A stretch of 5,861 nt of DNA from Vulcanimicrobiota bacterium. Its GTDB lineage: Bacteria; Vulcanimicrobiota; Vulcanimicrobiia; Vulcanimicrobiales; Vulcanimicrobiaceae. This document shows, piece by piece, positions 1 to 5,861 of the stretch. The stretch is taken from assembly GCA_019247395.1 (NCBI GenBank), contig JAFAOZ010000107.1, positions 1 to 5,861 on the forward strand. Direction: 5' to 3'. The position numbers were made by a program, and so were the translations under genes. Position 1 is the first letter of the stretch, and every line of letters begins with the position of its first letter. A model generated the notes under the pieces. That model saw only the letters and a list, made by a program, of their open reading frames with translations, made no database searches and had not been told where the DNA came from.

Positions 1-2508
1 CTCGCTCGGCGTTTCGGCCCTCGCGTGGCCCTTCAAATGAAGCGCGAACGAACGCACCACGTTTCCAGCGCCGTCTTTGAATGTTAGCGAAACCGGCGTT
101 CTGCCGTCGTACGAGCGCGGCACGTAAAAGATCACCGTAGCGCCGAGCGGCGGATTTTCACCGTTGCCCGCCGCATTGGGCGTGCCGCCGAACGCCGGCG
201 TACCGTACGAGTGCGTGAGCCACGCACGCTGCGGAGCGTAGAGCACCGCGCCGTTCGCATTGCCGGACGCCGCGCGTGAGAGCTGCTCGAGCAAAGAAAG
301 GTTGTCCAGCGACCACATCGAGCGCCCGTGCGTGGCAATTACGACTTGACCTTGGCGGGCATCGATCGCGACGTCACGCACTTGAACGTTCGGCAAGTTG
401 AGCGTTAGCGGCTGCCAGTGGGCCGCGCCATCGAAGCTGACGAAAACCGTGCGCTTCGTCGTGAGAAAGAAGAGGTTCGGTGCGTTCGGGTCCTGCCGGA
501 TCGTATAGACGTATTGATCGGAAGGCAGGTCCGCGCTCAGCGACGTCCACGTCTTTCCGAAATCGGCCGTCTTGTAAACGAACGGATGAAAGTCGTCGTA
601 TTGATAACGCGACGCCGTTAGAAATGCGCTGCCTTTGTCGGTGTGCGACGGTTCGATGGAGGTGATCTCAGCCCACTGCGGCAGCGCCGGCGGCGTAATC
701 TCGGTCCACGTCGCACCGTGATTGGTGGTCAAATGCACGAGGCCGTCGACCGACCCCGCCCACAGCTCATCGCCGTCGAGCGGCGAGACTGCGAGCGCGG
801 AAACATACGGATAGATCTCCGCACTCGAGGCATCCACATCGATGGGGCCGCCGCTCGCCGCTTCGGTCTTTGGATCGTTGCGCGTTAGGTCGGGGCTGAT
901 CTTTCGCCACGACTGGCCGTAGTCGGTGCTGCTGAGCACGAACTGTGCACCGACCAACAGCTCTTTCCGATTGACCGGCGAGAAAAAAATCGGATGAGTC
1001 CATGCGAGCCGATCCTCTAACTCCCCGGAACTGGCGCCTTCCCGGTAGAGTGGATACGGACTGACGCTGTTGTATTCATCGGTGAGCGCGTCGTGCCGCA
1101 TCATGATGCTAAAGTAGCCGCTACCGTAGTCAACGTTTGTATTTCCCGGCTGCGGCGCGATGAACGTACTCTCGCCGAGAGCAGTGCGTTTCCAATCGCT
1201 GGTAAGAATCGTGCCGCCCGAAGAAGCACTTGGCCCTTCGAAGGAACCCTCGTCCTGCTGCGCCCCATAGATGTTGAACGGAAATGCGCCGTCCAGCGCG
1301 AGATGATAGAACTGGCCCGTCAGCTGATTGTGCTCGGTGCTCCACGTCTCTCCTCGATCGGTAGAAATGGTCGCGCCGCCGTCGTTGCCTTCGAGGATGA
1401 TTCGCGGATTGCGGGGATCGATCCAGACGGTATGATTGTCGCCGTGCGGGGGACGCAAGAGCGTAAAGTTTTTGCCGCCATCTCGCGAGACGAAGAAGCG
1501 CGCGTTTGGCACGTAGATCCTGTTCGGGTCGGTCGGGTCGGCGTAGATCGTCGTATAATAGAAGGCCCGCTGGCGCATCTCCATGCTGTCGTTGACGAGT
1601 TTCCAGCGGCCTCCGCCGTCCTCCGAGCGGAAGATGCCGCCATGCTTTGCCTGCACGATGGCGTAGACGATTTTGGGATTGCTCGCTGCAACGCTTACGC
1701 CGATACGGCCGAGTACGCCCGTTGGAAAACCGGGATTGGTCGAAATCTTCATCCAGTGCGTGCCGCCGTCGGCCGTCTTATAGAGGCCGCTTCCGGGGCC
1801 GCCCGAGTTCAACGAATACGGTGTGCGGTACGCCTGCCACATCGCGGCGTACAGCGTGCCGGGATGCGACGGATCCATTACTAGGTCGCACGCGCCGGTG
1901 GCACCGTCCACGTACAGCACCTTGCTCCAATGCGCACCGCCGTCGGTCGATTTGAAGATCCCGCGCTCTGCATTTTTCGCATAGACGTGACCCATCGACG
2001 CGGCGTAGACGACGTTCGCGTCTTGCGGGTCGACGACGATCTTCCCGATCGTATGCGTCTCCTTCAGGCCCGCATAGCGCCAGGTCTTCCCCGCGTCGGT
2101 CGTCTTGTAGACTCCATCGCCGGTAATGAACGTATTGCGAATATCCGCCTCGCCGGTGCCGATGTAGATTGTCTTTGGATCCGATGGCGCGACCGCGAGA
2201 GCGCCGATGCTGTTGGACGCGTTGAGTTGACCGTCCGTGATGTTCGTCCAGGTGAGGCCGTAGTTGATCGAACGCCACACGCCGCCGTCGACCCCGCCGA
2301 AGTAAAAGATGAACGGGGTTCCGGGCACGGCATCCACGGCTACCGCGCGTCCCCCGATTCCCGGACCAACATTACGCCAGCGGAGCGCGGTTATGACCGT
2401 TTGTTGAGACGGCGCCGCGGTTTGGGCCGCGGCCGGCAGCGCCGATAGTGCGAGCGATATCGCGACGGGCGCGAACGAAATCATGCGCATCGACCACGTC
2501 TTCGCCAT
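1..2508 (-). CDS. Secreted VPS10/sortilin-like BNR (Asp-box) beta-propeller protein, C-terminus outside window
   Basis: An uninterrupted minus-strand frame of 836 codons runs off the left edge, so the 3' end is missing. Residues 1-32 form a Sec signal peptide (basic start, hydrophobic ISLALSAL core, cleavage near AAA-Q). The domain then opens with RWRNVGPGIGGRAVAVD, typical of bacterial 'sortilin/VPS10 domain' or 'glycosyl hydrolase, BNR repeat' proteins. I count eleven Asp-box-like turns (S/T-x-D-x-G-x-x-W), starting near residues 80, 136, 187, 245, 295, 341, 382, 527, 594, 647 and 691, with DNHTVWIDP at about 354-362. The 7+4 grouping suggests two propellers. From about residue 780 the sequence (VSLTFKDGAGNVVRSF) resembles a FlgD-like Ig fold. 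From memory, relatives are about 1000 residues or longer, so perhaps 150-250 are missing. It is probably periplasmic or exported. No catalytic residue can be assigned, and 'glycosyl hydrolase' would be only an inherited label. ATGs at 2529, 2490 and 2484 are also in frame, none with a good ribosome binding site; 2508 gives the best signal peptide. Confidence 0.9.
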   Translation of the reverse strand, partial: MAKTWSMRMISFAPVAISLALSALPAAAQTAAPSQQTVITALRWRNVGPGIGGRAVAVDAVPGTPFIFYFGGVDGGVWRSINYGLTWTNITDGQLNASNSIGALAVAPSDPKTIYIGTGEADIRNTFITGDGVYKTTDAGKTWRYAGLKETHTIGKIVVDPQDANVVYAASMGHVYAKNAERGIFKSTDGGAHWSKVLYVDGATGACDLVMDPSHPGTLYAAMWQAYRTPYSLNSGGPGSGLYKTADGGTHWMKISTNPGFPTGVLGRIGVSVAASNPKIVYAIVQAKHGGIFRSEDGGGRWKLVNDSMEMRQRAFYYTTIYADPTDPNRIYVPNARFFVSRDGGKNFTLLRPPHGDNHTVWIDPRNPRIILEGNDGGATISTDRGETWSTEHNQLTGQFYHLALDGAFPFNIYGAQQDEGSFEGPSASSGGTILTSDWKRTALGESTFIAPQPGNTNVDYGSGYFSIMMRHDALTDEYNSVSPYPLYREGASSGELEDRLAWTHPIFFSPVNRKELLVGAQFVLSSTDYGQSWRKISPDLTRNDPKTEAASGGPIDVDASSAEIYPYVSALAVSPLDGDELWAGSVDGLVHLTTNHGATWTEITPPALPQWAEITSIEPSHTDKGSAFLTASRYQYDDFHPFVYKTADFGKTWTSLSADLPSDQYVYTIRQDPNAPNLFFLTTKRTVFVSFDGAAHWQPLTLNLPNVQVRDVAIDARQGQVVIATHGRSMWSLDNLSLLEQLSRAASGNANGAVLYAPQRAWLTHSYGTPAFGGTPNAAGNGENPPLGATVIFYVPRSYDGRTPVSLTFKDGAGNVVRSFALHLKGHARAETPSE

Positions 2509-2567
2509 CGGAGCGAAAGTGCCCAGCATGGCAATGTTGGATGCATGCGTGTCGAATGGACACGAGT
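2509..2567. promoter_or_regulatory. Short divergent intergenic region
   Basis: About 59 bases separate the probable starts of the divergent propeller and beta-helix genes. This is too short for two independent full promoters, so at least one must overlap a coding region or the two must interleave. I see no convincing -10/-35 pair in either direction and no strong Shine-Dalgarno sequence for either gene. The region contains ATGCAT/GCATGC palindromes (2541-2548) and the perfect inverted repeat listed separately. Joint regulation of the two exported proteins is plausible but inferred from layout alone. Confidence 0.4.
2548..2564. repeat. Perfect 6-5-6 inverted repeat next to the beta-helix start
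   Basis: CGTGTC-GAATG-GACACG is a perfect 6-bp inverted repeat around a 5-base centre, ending 3 bases before the ATG at 2568. In DNA it could be an operator for the divergent pair. In RNA it could be a small hairpin that hides the GGA at 2558-2560, the only Shine-Dalgarno-like bases before that ATG. Six-bp repeats also arise by chance, so function is unproven. Confidence 0.35.
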
Positions 2568-3887
2568 ATGAAAGTCCGGCACCTGTTGCTCCTCGCCCTC
2601 ACGGCAAGCTGCAGCGGCCAGATTGGATCTCCGTCCGTTTCCGGCGATGCCGGATGGCGCACCTACTACGTTGCTCCAACCGGCTCCGATTCGAATCCCG
2701 GAACGCTGCCGCGTCCGTTTCAAACGATTCAGCACGCGCTCGACGTCGCGGTCGTCCCGGGAGATCGGATTGAAGTCCGAAGCGGGACGTACGATGCGGG
2801 CCTGACGTTTCGGGCGAGCGGCACGCGCGAGAAACCGATCGTCTTGCAGAACTATCCCGGCGAGCGGCCGTTCATTTCCGGCAAGCGCGGAGGCGCGCAG
2901 AAGCTCGTTGAGATCTTTAACCGCAGCCACGTGCGGGTTTCCGGATTCGAAGTCGGCGACCTCGTCGCGACCACGCCGGCGCAGAGCGGCGCAATCTTCG
3001 TCGACGGCTTCGGGGATGACGTCCAAATAACGAACAATTACGTTGACGACGTGCGGCCCGCGCTGCATAAGTACGCCAACGGAAGAGCCATCCAGGTTCG
3101 CGGCTACGATCGGACGCACGCCCTGACCAACGTCCTCGTTTCAGGAAATGTGATCGAGCGCTGCACGGTCCAGGACGGCAACGTGCTGGAGATTAGTGGA
3201 AATACCGCGCACGACCGGGTGTTGCACAATCGGCTAAGTGATAATTCGGGGATTGCGCTCAACGTCACCGGCGGAACGCATCCGCCGGTCTATACGCGAT
3301 GGGGGCTTCAGGTCCGTGACGTCCTGGTTTCCGGCAACCAGGTCGACTCAAGTCGGGGGAGCGGCGCGATCGGCCTCTACGTTCAAGCCTCGAGCCTGGT
3401 CGTCGTTCGGGGAAATCGCGTTACGCACAATGCGTGGGGACTGTACGTAACCTCGGAATACCCCGGAGTTCATTCGCGGAACGTGACGATCGCCGGTAAT
3501 TTTATCAGCGATAATACCGAGGCTGGTCTGCTCGTCGGTTCACCGTTCTTTCCCACAACGGTGCTCGATGCCATCGTCGAACGGAACGTCGTGGTTCACA
3601 ACGGTGCGTTCGAGAGCGGCAACGGCGGCAACTTTGGGATCGGACGGGCCCGCCGCGTCACGGTGCGCGGCAATGCATTCGTTGCCTCCGACGACAATGT
3701 GCTGACGTATCTCGGGGCACCCTACCAGGACGTATCGCTCAACGAGAATTGCTACGACGATTACAACCACGACGCCGCGACAGCGCTCTTTGGCTACGCG
3801 GGACAATCATATAAGGGATTCTCGAGGTATCGGTCGGCAACGGGTCAAGACGGTTCGTCTGTCTTTGGGAACTGCACGGTACGCTAG
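2568..3887 (+). CDS. Probable lipoprotein with right-handed parallel beta-helix (DUF1565/PbH1-type)
   Basis: A 439-residue protein. Residues 1-15 (MKVRHLLLLALTASC) look like a lipoprotein signal with Cys15 as lipidation site; the lipobox is imperfect because Thr, not Leu/Val/Ile, is at -3. Residues 31-80 carry the DUF1565-type opening (YYVAPTGSDSNPGT, then PFQTIQHAL and PGDRIEVRSGTY), known from surface polysaccharide-lyase-like beta-helix proteins. PbH1-like rungs follow near residues 121, 152, 189 (VLVSGNVIERC), 217, 252 (VLVSGNQVDSS), 278 (VVVRGNRVTHN), 306 (VTIAGNFISDN), 335, 364 and 389, each with the G-N-x-h asparagine-turn pattern. The fold suggests carbohydrate binding or cleavage outside the cytoplasm, but I cannot identify a catalytic site. 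I chose ATG 2568 for its clean signal peptide and a GGA seven bases upstream. ATG 2556 adds MDTS and is a fair alternative. The GTG at 2448 would bury the signal peptide and overlap the divergent gene. Its neighbour in the other direction is the exported propeller protein. Confidence 0.85.
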   Translation: MKVRHLLLLALTASCSGQIGSPSVSGDAGWRTYYVAPTGSDSNPGTLPRPFQTIQHALDVAVVPGDRIEVRSGTYDAGLTFRASGTREKPIVLQNYPGERPFISGKRGGAQKLVEIFNRSHVRVSGFEVGDLVATTPAQSGAIFVDGFGDDVQITNNYVDDVRPALHKYANGRAIQVRGYDRTHALTNVLVSGNVIERCTVQDGNVLEISGNTAHDRVLHNRLSDNSGIALNVTGGTHPPVYTRWGLQVRDVLVSGNQVDSSRGSGAIGLYVQASSLVVVRGNRVTHNAWGLYVTSEYPGVHSRNVTIAGNFISDNTEAGLLVGSPFFPTTVLDAIVERNVVVHNGAFESGNGGNFGIGRARRVTVRGNAFVASDDNVLTYLGAPYQDVSLNENCYDDYNHDAATALFGYAGQSYKGFSRYRSATGQDGSSVFGNCTVR

Positions 3888-3909
3888 ACGGCACCGCTTG
3901 CTTACTTGG

Positions 3910-3938
3910 TTTACGCCCGCGCTGGCCTGAGTTATACT
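3910..3938 (+). promoter_or_regulatory. Sigma70-type promoter for the epoxide hydrolase operon
   Basis: TTTACG (3910-3915, 4 of 6 matches to TTGACA) and TATACT (3933-3938, 5 of 6 matches to TATAAT) are separated by exactly 17 bases, in the 84-bp gap between the beta-helix and epoxide hydrolase genes. Transcription would start near 3945, giving a leader of about 27 bases. No rho-independent terminator for the beta-helix gene is visible in the gap, so some read-through is possible. Confidence 0.5.
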
Positions 3939-3959
3939 TCATCCCCACACGGAGCAAGC

Positions 3960-3965
3960 GGAGGA
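3960..3965 (+). promoter_or_regulatory. Strong ribosome binding site that fixes the epoxide hydrolase start
   Basis: GGAGGA lies 7 bases (counted from GGAGG) before ATG 3972. It decides for this ATG over the in-frame TTG at 3906, which has no such site and would place 22 extra residues before the signal peptide. The same GGAGGAA heptamer precedes the mini-gene at 5279. Confidence 0.75.
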
Positions 3966-3971
3966 ACGCTT

Positions 3972-5282
3972 ATGGACCGGAAGAGATTCGTCGGCACCGC
4001 CGCCCTAACGCTCGCCGCGACGCAGGTCGGTACGCTGGGTGCTGCGCCTCCAGCGCCGGAGCTGATTCGCCCGTTCAAGATAGAGTTTTCCGAGACCGAA
4101 CTCGTCGAGCTCCGAAGCCGCATCGCTAAGACCCGGTGGCCGGATAAAGAGACGGTCGACGACACGTCACAGGGCGTCCCACTCGCAATGATTCGCCAAC
4201 TGACGCTGTATTGGGGCAACGGCTACGATTGGCGTAAATGCGAATCACGGCTGAATGCGCTGCCGAATTTTAAAACGCAGATCGACGGCCTCGACATTCA
4301 CTTCATTCACGTGCGTTCCAAGCACGACGGCGCGTTGCCGCTCATCGTCACACATGGGTGGCCGGGCTCGATCATCGAGCAACTGAAGATTATCGAACCG
4401 CTGACGGATCCGACGGCGCATGGCGGCGCGGCGTCAGACGCCTTTCACGTCGTGATTCCATCGATTCCGGGCTACGGATTTTCGGAACGACCTTCAACAA
4501 CCGGTTGGGACGCCGGACGAATCGCGCGCGCCTGGGTCGTGCTGATGCAGCGTCTTGGTTACCAGCGATTCGTCGCGCAAGGCGGCGACGTCGGCGCTCT
4601 GGTCACGACGACGATGGGGCAACAGGCGCCGCCCGGGCTGTTGGGGATTCACACCAATCTTCCGAGCGTCGTTCCGGCGGACATTGGAAAAGCACTCGCG
4701 TGCGGTGACCCTCCACCCGCAACGCTTTCCGCCGACGAGAAGGCTGCATATCTGCAGATCGCCGATCTTCGGACAAAACACTTTGCGTACGCCATTATGC
4801 AGGCAACACGGCCGCAAACTTTATACGGACTGGCCGATTCGCCCACGGCATTGCTCGCATGGATGCTCGATCACGGCGACGGAAACGGCCAGCCGGCGGC
4901 TGCGATGGTCTCAGCCGTTACCGGGCAAACCGTGGACGGCCATTCCGCTGGTGCCGTTACGCGCGATGATTTCTTAGACAACGTCACGCTCTACTGGCTC
5001 ACGAACACGGGAATCTCGGCCGCCCGCGTCTACTGGGAAGGTCACGGTATGAGCGTCATTGCGGCAACGAGCGTGAACGTTCCGGCGGCTGTCACGGTCT
5101 TTCCCGGCGAGCTTTATCAAGCGCCGCGGAGTTGGACCGAACAGGCCTATCACAAGCTGATTTACTTCAACCTCGCATCGGCCGGAGGTCACTTTGCAGC
5201 TTGGGAACAGCCGCAGATTTTTGCAGAGGAAGTTCGCGCCGGCTTCAGATCACTTCGAACGACCGGAGGAAATTCGACATGA
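3972..5282 (+). CDS. Exported microsomal-type epoxide hydrolase (alpha/beta hydrolase with EHN domain)
   Basis: A 436-residue enzyme predicted to hydrolyse an epoxide to a vicinal diol through an Asp-ester intermediate. The N-terminus MDRKRFVGTAALTLAATQ is a Tat-like signal in which R3-K4-x-F6 replaces the usual RRxF; cleavage is probably near residue 25. The EHN domain starts at about residue 34 (PFKIEF, RWP at 55-57). The oxyanion-hole motif HGWPGS is at 128-133 and the nucleophile D206 sits in GGDVGA. The acid is E380 in FPGEL and the base H407 in GGHFAAWEQP. The 27-residue gap from acid to base equals that from E404 to H431 in mammalian microsomal epoxide hydrolase. Lid tyrosines Y273 (YAIMQATRP) and Y354 (VYWEG) align with Y299 and Y374 there. 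All key residues are present, so it is probably active; the substrate is unknown. The stop overlaps the next start (ATGA), which places it first in an operon with the mini-gene and the ABM gene. Confidence 0.92.
   Translation: MDRKRFVGTAALTLAATQVGTLGAAPPAPELIRPFKIEFSETELVELRSRIAKTRWPDKETVDDTSQGVPLAMIRQLTLYWGNGYDWRKCESRLNALPNFKTQIDGLDIHFIHVRSKHDGALPLIVTHGWPGSIIEQLKIIEPLTDPTAHGGAASDAFHVVIPSIPGYGFSERPSTTGWDAGRIARAWVVLMQRLGYQRFVAQGGDVGALVTTTMGQQAPPGLLGIHTNLPSVVPADIGKALACGDPPPATLSADEKAAYLQIADLRTKHFAYAIMQATRPQTLYGLADSPTALLAWMLDHGDGNGQPAAAMVSAVTGQTVDGHSAGAVTRDDFLDNVTLYWLTNTGISAARVYWEGHGMSVIAATSVNVPAAVTVFPGELYQAPRSWTEQAYHKLIYFNLASAGGHFAAWEQPQIFAEEVRAGFRSLRTTGGNST
5265..5270 (+). promoter_or_regulatory. 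Ribosome binding site of the 18-codon mini-gene, inside the hydrolase 3' end
   Basis: GGAGGA lies 9 bases (counted from GGAGG) before ATG 5279, within the last codons of the epoxide hydrolase. It serves the mini-gene. It is 62 bases from the ABM start at 5332, too far to serve that gene directly. Confidence 0.6.
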
Positions 5283-5335
5283 ACATGAGACTGGAAGCCA
5301 TTATTCTCGGCGTCAGCGCCGCGGCCGACGCATGA
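5279..5335 (+). CDS. 18-codon mini-gene linking epoxide hydrolase and ABM gene; possible VOC-protein stump
   Basis: The peptide is MNMRLEAIILGVSAAADA. Its ATG overlaps the hydrolase stop (ATGA, 5279-5282) and its stop overlaps the ABM start (ATGA, 5332-5335), so the three frames are joined end to end. It has a strong GGAGGA ribosome binding site, so initiation here is likely. From general knowledge of the family, the start resembles that of VOC/glyoxalase-fold proteins, which often begin M-x-(M)-K/R-L-E-hydrophobic-x-x-V-S-D-V-D-R-A. It may therefore be what remains of a VOC gene after an internal deletion. It is too short for a VOC fold, so any present role is more likely translational coupling than a protein function. 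A chance ORF cannot be excluded. Confidence 0.5.
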   Translation: MNMRLEAIILGVSAAADA

Positions 5336-5616
5336 TCGTACAGTCAATTCATTTCACGTTTGCTCCCGACGATGCCGACGAGGTCGAAGCGATCGCGCTC
5401 GAACTGCGGGATGCGTCGCGCAAAGAGGCCGGCGTTGTTTCCTACGATGTAGGGCGGAGCCGCGATAAACCGGGCGTGTTCGCGTTCTGGGAAGTATATC
5501 GCGACGCGGCAAGCCTGGAGGCGCATCTGCAAAGCGAGCACTTCAACCGCCTCGTCGTCGGCCGAATCCGTCCGATGCTCAAGGAGCGCAATTTCGAAAA
5601 GGTCGATTTGCTATGA
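5332..5616 (+). CDS. ABM-domain protein (antibiotic biosynthesis monooxygenase-like, putative quinol monooxygenase family)
   Basis: A 94-residue single-domain protein of the ferredoxin-like dimeric alpha/beta-barrel ABM family, at the usual length. Visible landmarks are the first strand IVQSIHFTF (2-10), a helix with EVEAIALELRDAS, then EAGVVSYDVGRS, the strand FAFWEVYRD, and AAxxLEAHLQSEHF with the family's typical H-x-x-S/T-x-H-F near residues 64-70. Family members include quinone or polyketide monooxygenases and many of unknown role, so no substrate is assigned. It has no Shine-Dalgarno sequence; its ATG overlaps the stop of the mini-gene, which implies coupled translation. An upstream extension in the same frame to 5194 exists but lies inside the hydrolase and adds a basic, unstructured-looking tail, so ATG 5332 is preferred. 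The operon suggests a role next to the epoxide hydrolase in oxidising or detoxifying small organic compounds. Confidence 0.88.
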   Translation: MIVQSIHFTFAPDDADEVEAIALELRDASRKEAGVVSYDVGRSRDKPGVFAFWEVYRDAASLEAHLQSEHFNRLVVGRIRPMLKERNFEKVDLL

Positions 5617-5620
5617 CGTG

Positions 5621-5861
5621 CTAAGCCGGCGCCAGTTCCGCCATGTTTTTCGGTAGGTCAATTTGTGCGTTAGGCGTTGCCTGTGGCCCCGGGACGCCGT
5701 AATCGCTGTCGGCTAGCGCGTGACCGCCGACGATCAATGCGAGCGGGGCGTCGTACTTCGCCGTGATGCATTCGACGAAAACCATGCCCGAATGCGGAGC
5801 GTCAAGCACCTGCCGCAGCTCATTGCCGGTGCGCACGACGTACGCTTCCGGCTTATTCTCG
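5621..5861 (-). CDS. C-terminal end of a probable thiamine-pyrophosphate-dependent enzyme (N-terminus outside window)
   Basis: The frame enters from the right edge and stops at 5621, giving 79 residues. It reads EAYVVRTGNELRQVLD, then GMVFVECITAKYDAPL, then GGHALADSDYGVPGPQ and a short tail. A V-x-T-x-x-E-L-x-x-x-L helix followed by G-x-x-F-V-E-hydrophobic with D-A-P-x-x-L is the usual ending of TPP enzymes of the pyruvate/indolepyruvate decarboxylase and acetolactate synthase superfamily, and GGHALADSDYG fits a subset of these as I recall them. The cofactor motif GDG...N would lie outside the window, so the assignment is tentative and the substrate unknown. The apparent GTG start at 5836 is only an internal valine, since the frame stays open to the edge. 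It converges on the ABM gene, the two stop codons being 4 bases apart. Confidence 0.5.
   Translation of the reverse strand, partial: ENKPEAYVVRTGNELRQVLDAPHSGMVFVECITAKYDAPLALIVGGHALADSDYGVPGPQATPNAQIDLPKNMAELAPA

Noticed and set aside
1093..1884. A 263-codon plus-strand open frame opposite the beta-propeller gene
   Set aside because: It is antisense to a frame with eleven Asp boxes. Its protein is rich in Arg and Ala with no recognisable motif, as expected of an antisense shadow in GC-rich DNA.
1778..2278. A 166-codon minus-strand open frame within the propeller gene
   Set aside because: It is the same strand read in a different frame, with Arg/Asp-rich low-complexity content. The frame starting at 2508 carries the conserved motifs.
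1930..2448. A 172-codon plus-strand open frame opposite the start of the beta-propeller gene
   Set aside because: It has no motif or ribosome binding site, and the opposite strand holds a clear coding sequence with repeats.
2448..2567. GTG at 2448 as the start of the beta-helix gene
   Set aside because: It would put 40 basic residues before a clean lipoprotein signal peptide and overlap the start of the divergent gene by about 60 bases.
2481..3119. A 212-codon minus-strand open frame across the beta-helix gene and the divergent gap
   Set aside because: It lies opposite the DUF1565-type opening and PbH1 rungs of the beta-helix protein and shows no motif of its own.
3870..3900. Possible terminator after the beta-helix gene
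   Set aside because: Only a 4-bp CGGT/ACCG pairing is present and no run of T follows, which is too weak to call.
3906..3971. TTG at 3906 as the start of the epoxide hydrolase
   Set aside because: The GGAGGA site at 3960-3965 and the signal peptide at 3972 fix the start, and the TTG would lie upstream of the likely -10 element.
5621..5836. A complete 71-residue minus-strand gene starting at GTG 5836
   Set aside because: The frame stays open to the right edge of the window and the sequence reads as the C-terminal end of a larger enzyme, so this is a partial gene.

Overview
The window is GC-rich bacterial chromosomal DNA, densely coded, with Shine-Dalgarno translation and SPase-type export signals. 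Nothing fixes the taxon. The mix of a large secreted Asp-box beta-propeller protein, a beta-helix lipoprotein and an exported microsomal-type epoxide hydrolase suits a soil or environmental heterotroph (Acidobacteriota- or Eremiobacterota-like lineages come to mind), but that is a guess. I see no tRNA, rRNA, CRISPR array, insertion sequence or phage gene, and no stretch over 300 bases lacks a gene.

Layout. (1) Positions 1-2508, minus strand: the first 836 codons of a secreted VPS10/sortilin-like BNR (Asp-box) beta-propeller protein. Its C-terminus lies beyond the left edge. (2) Positions 2568-3887, plus strand: a probable lipoprotein with a DUF1565-like start and a right-handed parallel beta-helix. 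Genes 1 and 2 diverge from a gap of about 59 bp that holds a perfect 6-5-6 inverted repeat. (3) Positions 3888-3971: an 84-bp gap with a good sigma70-type promoter and a strong ribosome binding site. (4) Positions 3972-5282, plus strand: an exported epoxide hydrolase with the complete catalytic set D206/E380/H407 and Y273/Y354. (5) Positions 5279-5335: an 18-codon mini-gene. (6) Positions 5332-5616: an ABM-fold (antibiotic biosynthesis monooxygenase-like) small protein. (7) Positions 5621-5861, minus strand: the last 79 codons of a probable thiamine-pyrophosphate-dependent enzyme, convergent with the ABM gene.

How the genes work together. The epoxide hydrolase, mini-gene and ABM gene look like one transcript from the promoter at 3910-3938. 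They are joined by two successive ATGA stop/start overlaps. The hydrolase and the mini-gene have matching GGAGGAA ribosome binding sites; the ABM gene has none, so its translation probably depends on reading of the mini-gene. The mini-peptide resembles the start of a VOC/glyoxalase protein, so it may be the stump of a deleted gene kept as a translational coupler. This junction is the most unusual thing in the window. The rest looks like ordinary accessory metabolism and surface proteins, and I found no clear new multi-gene system.
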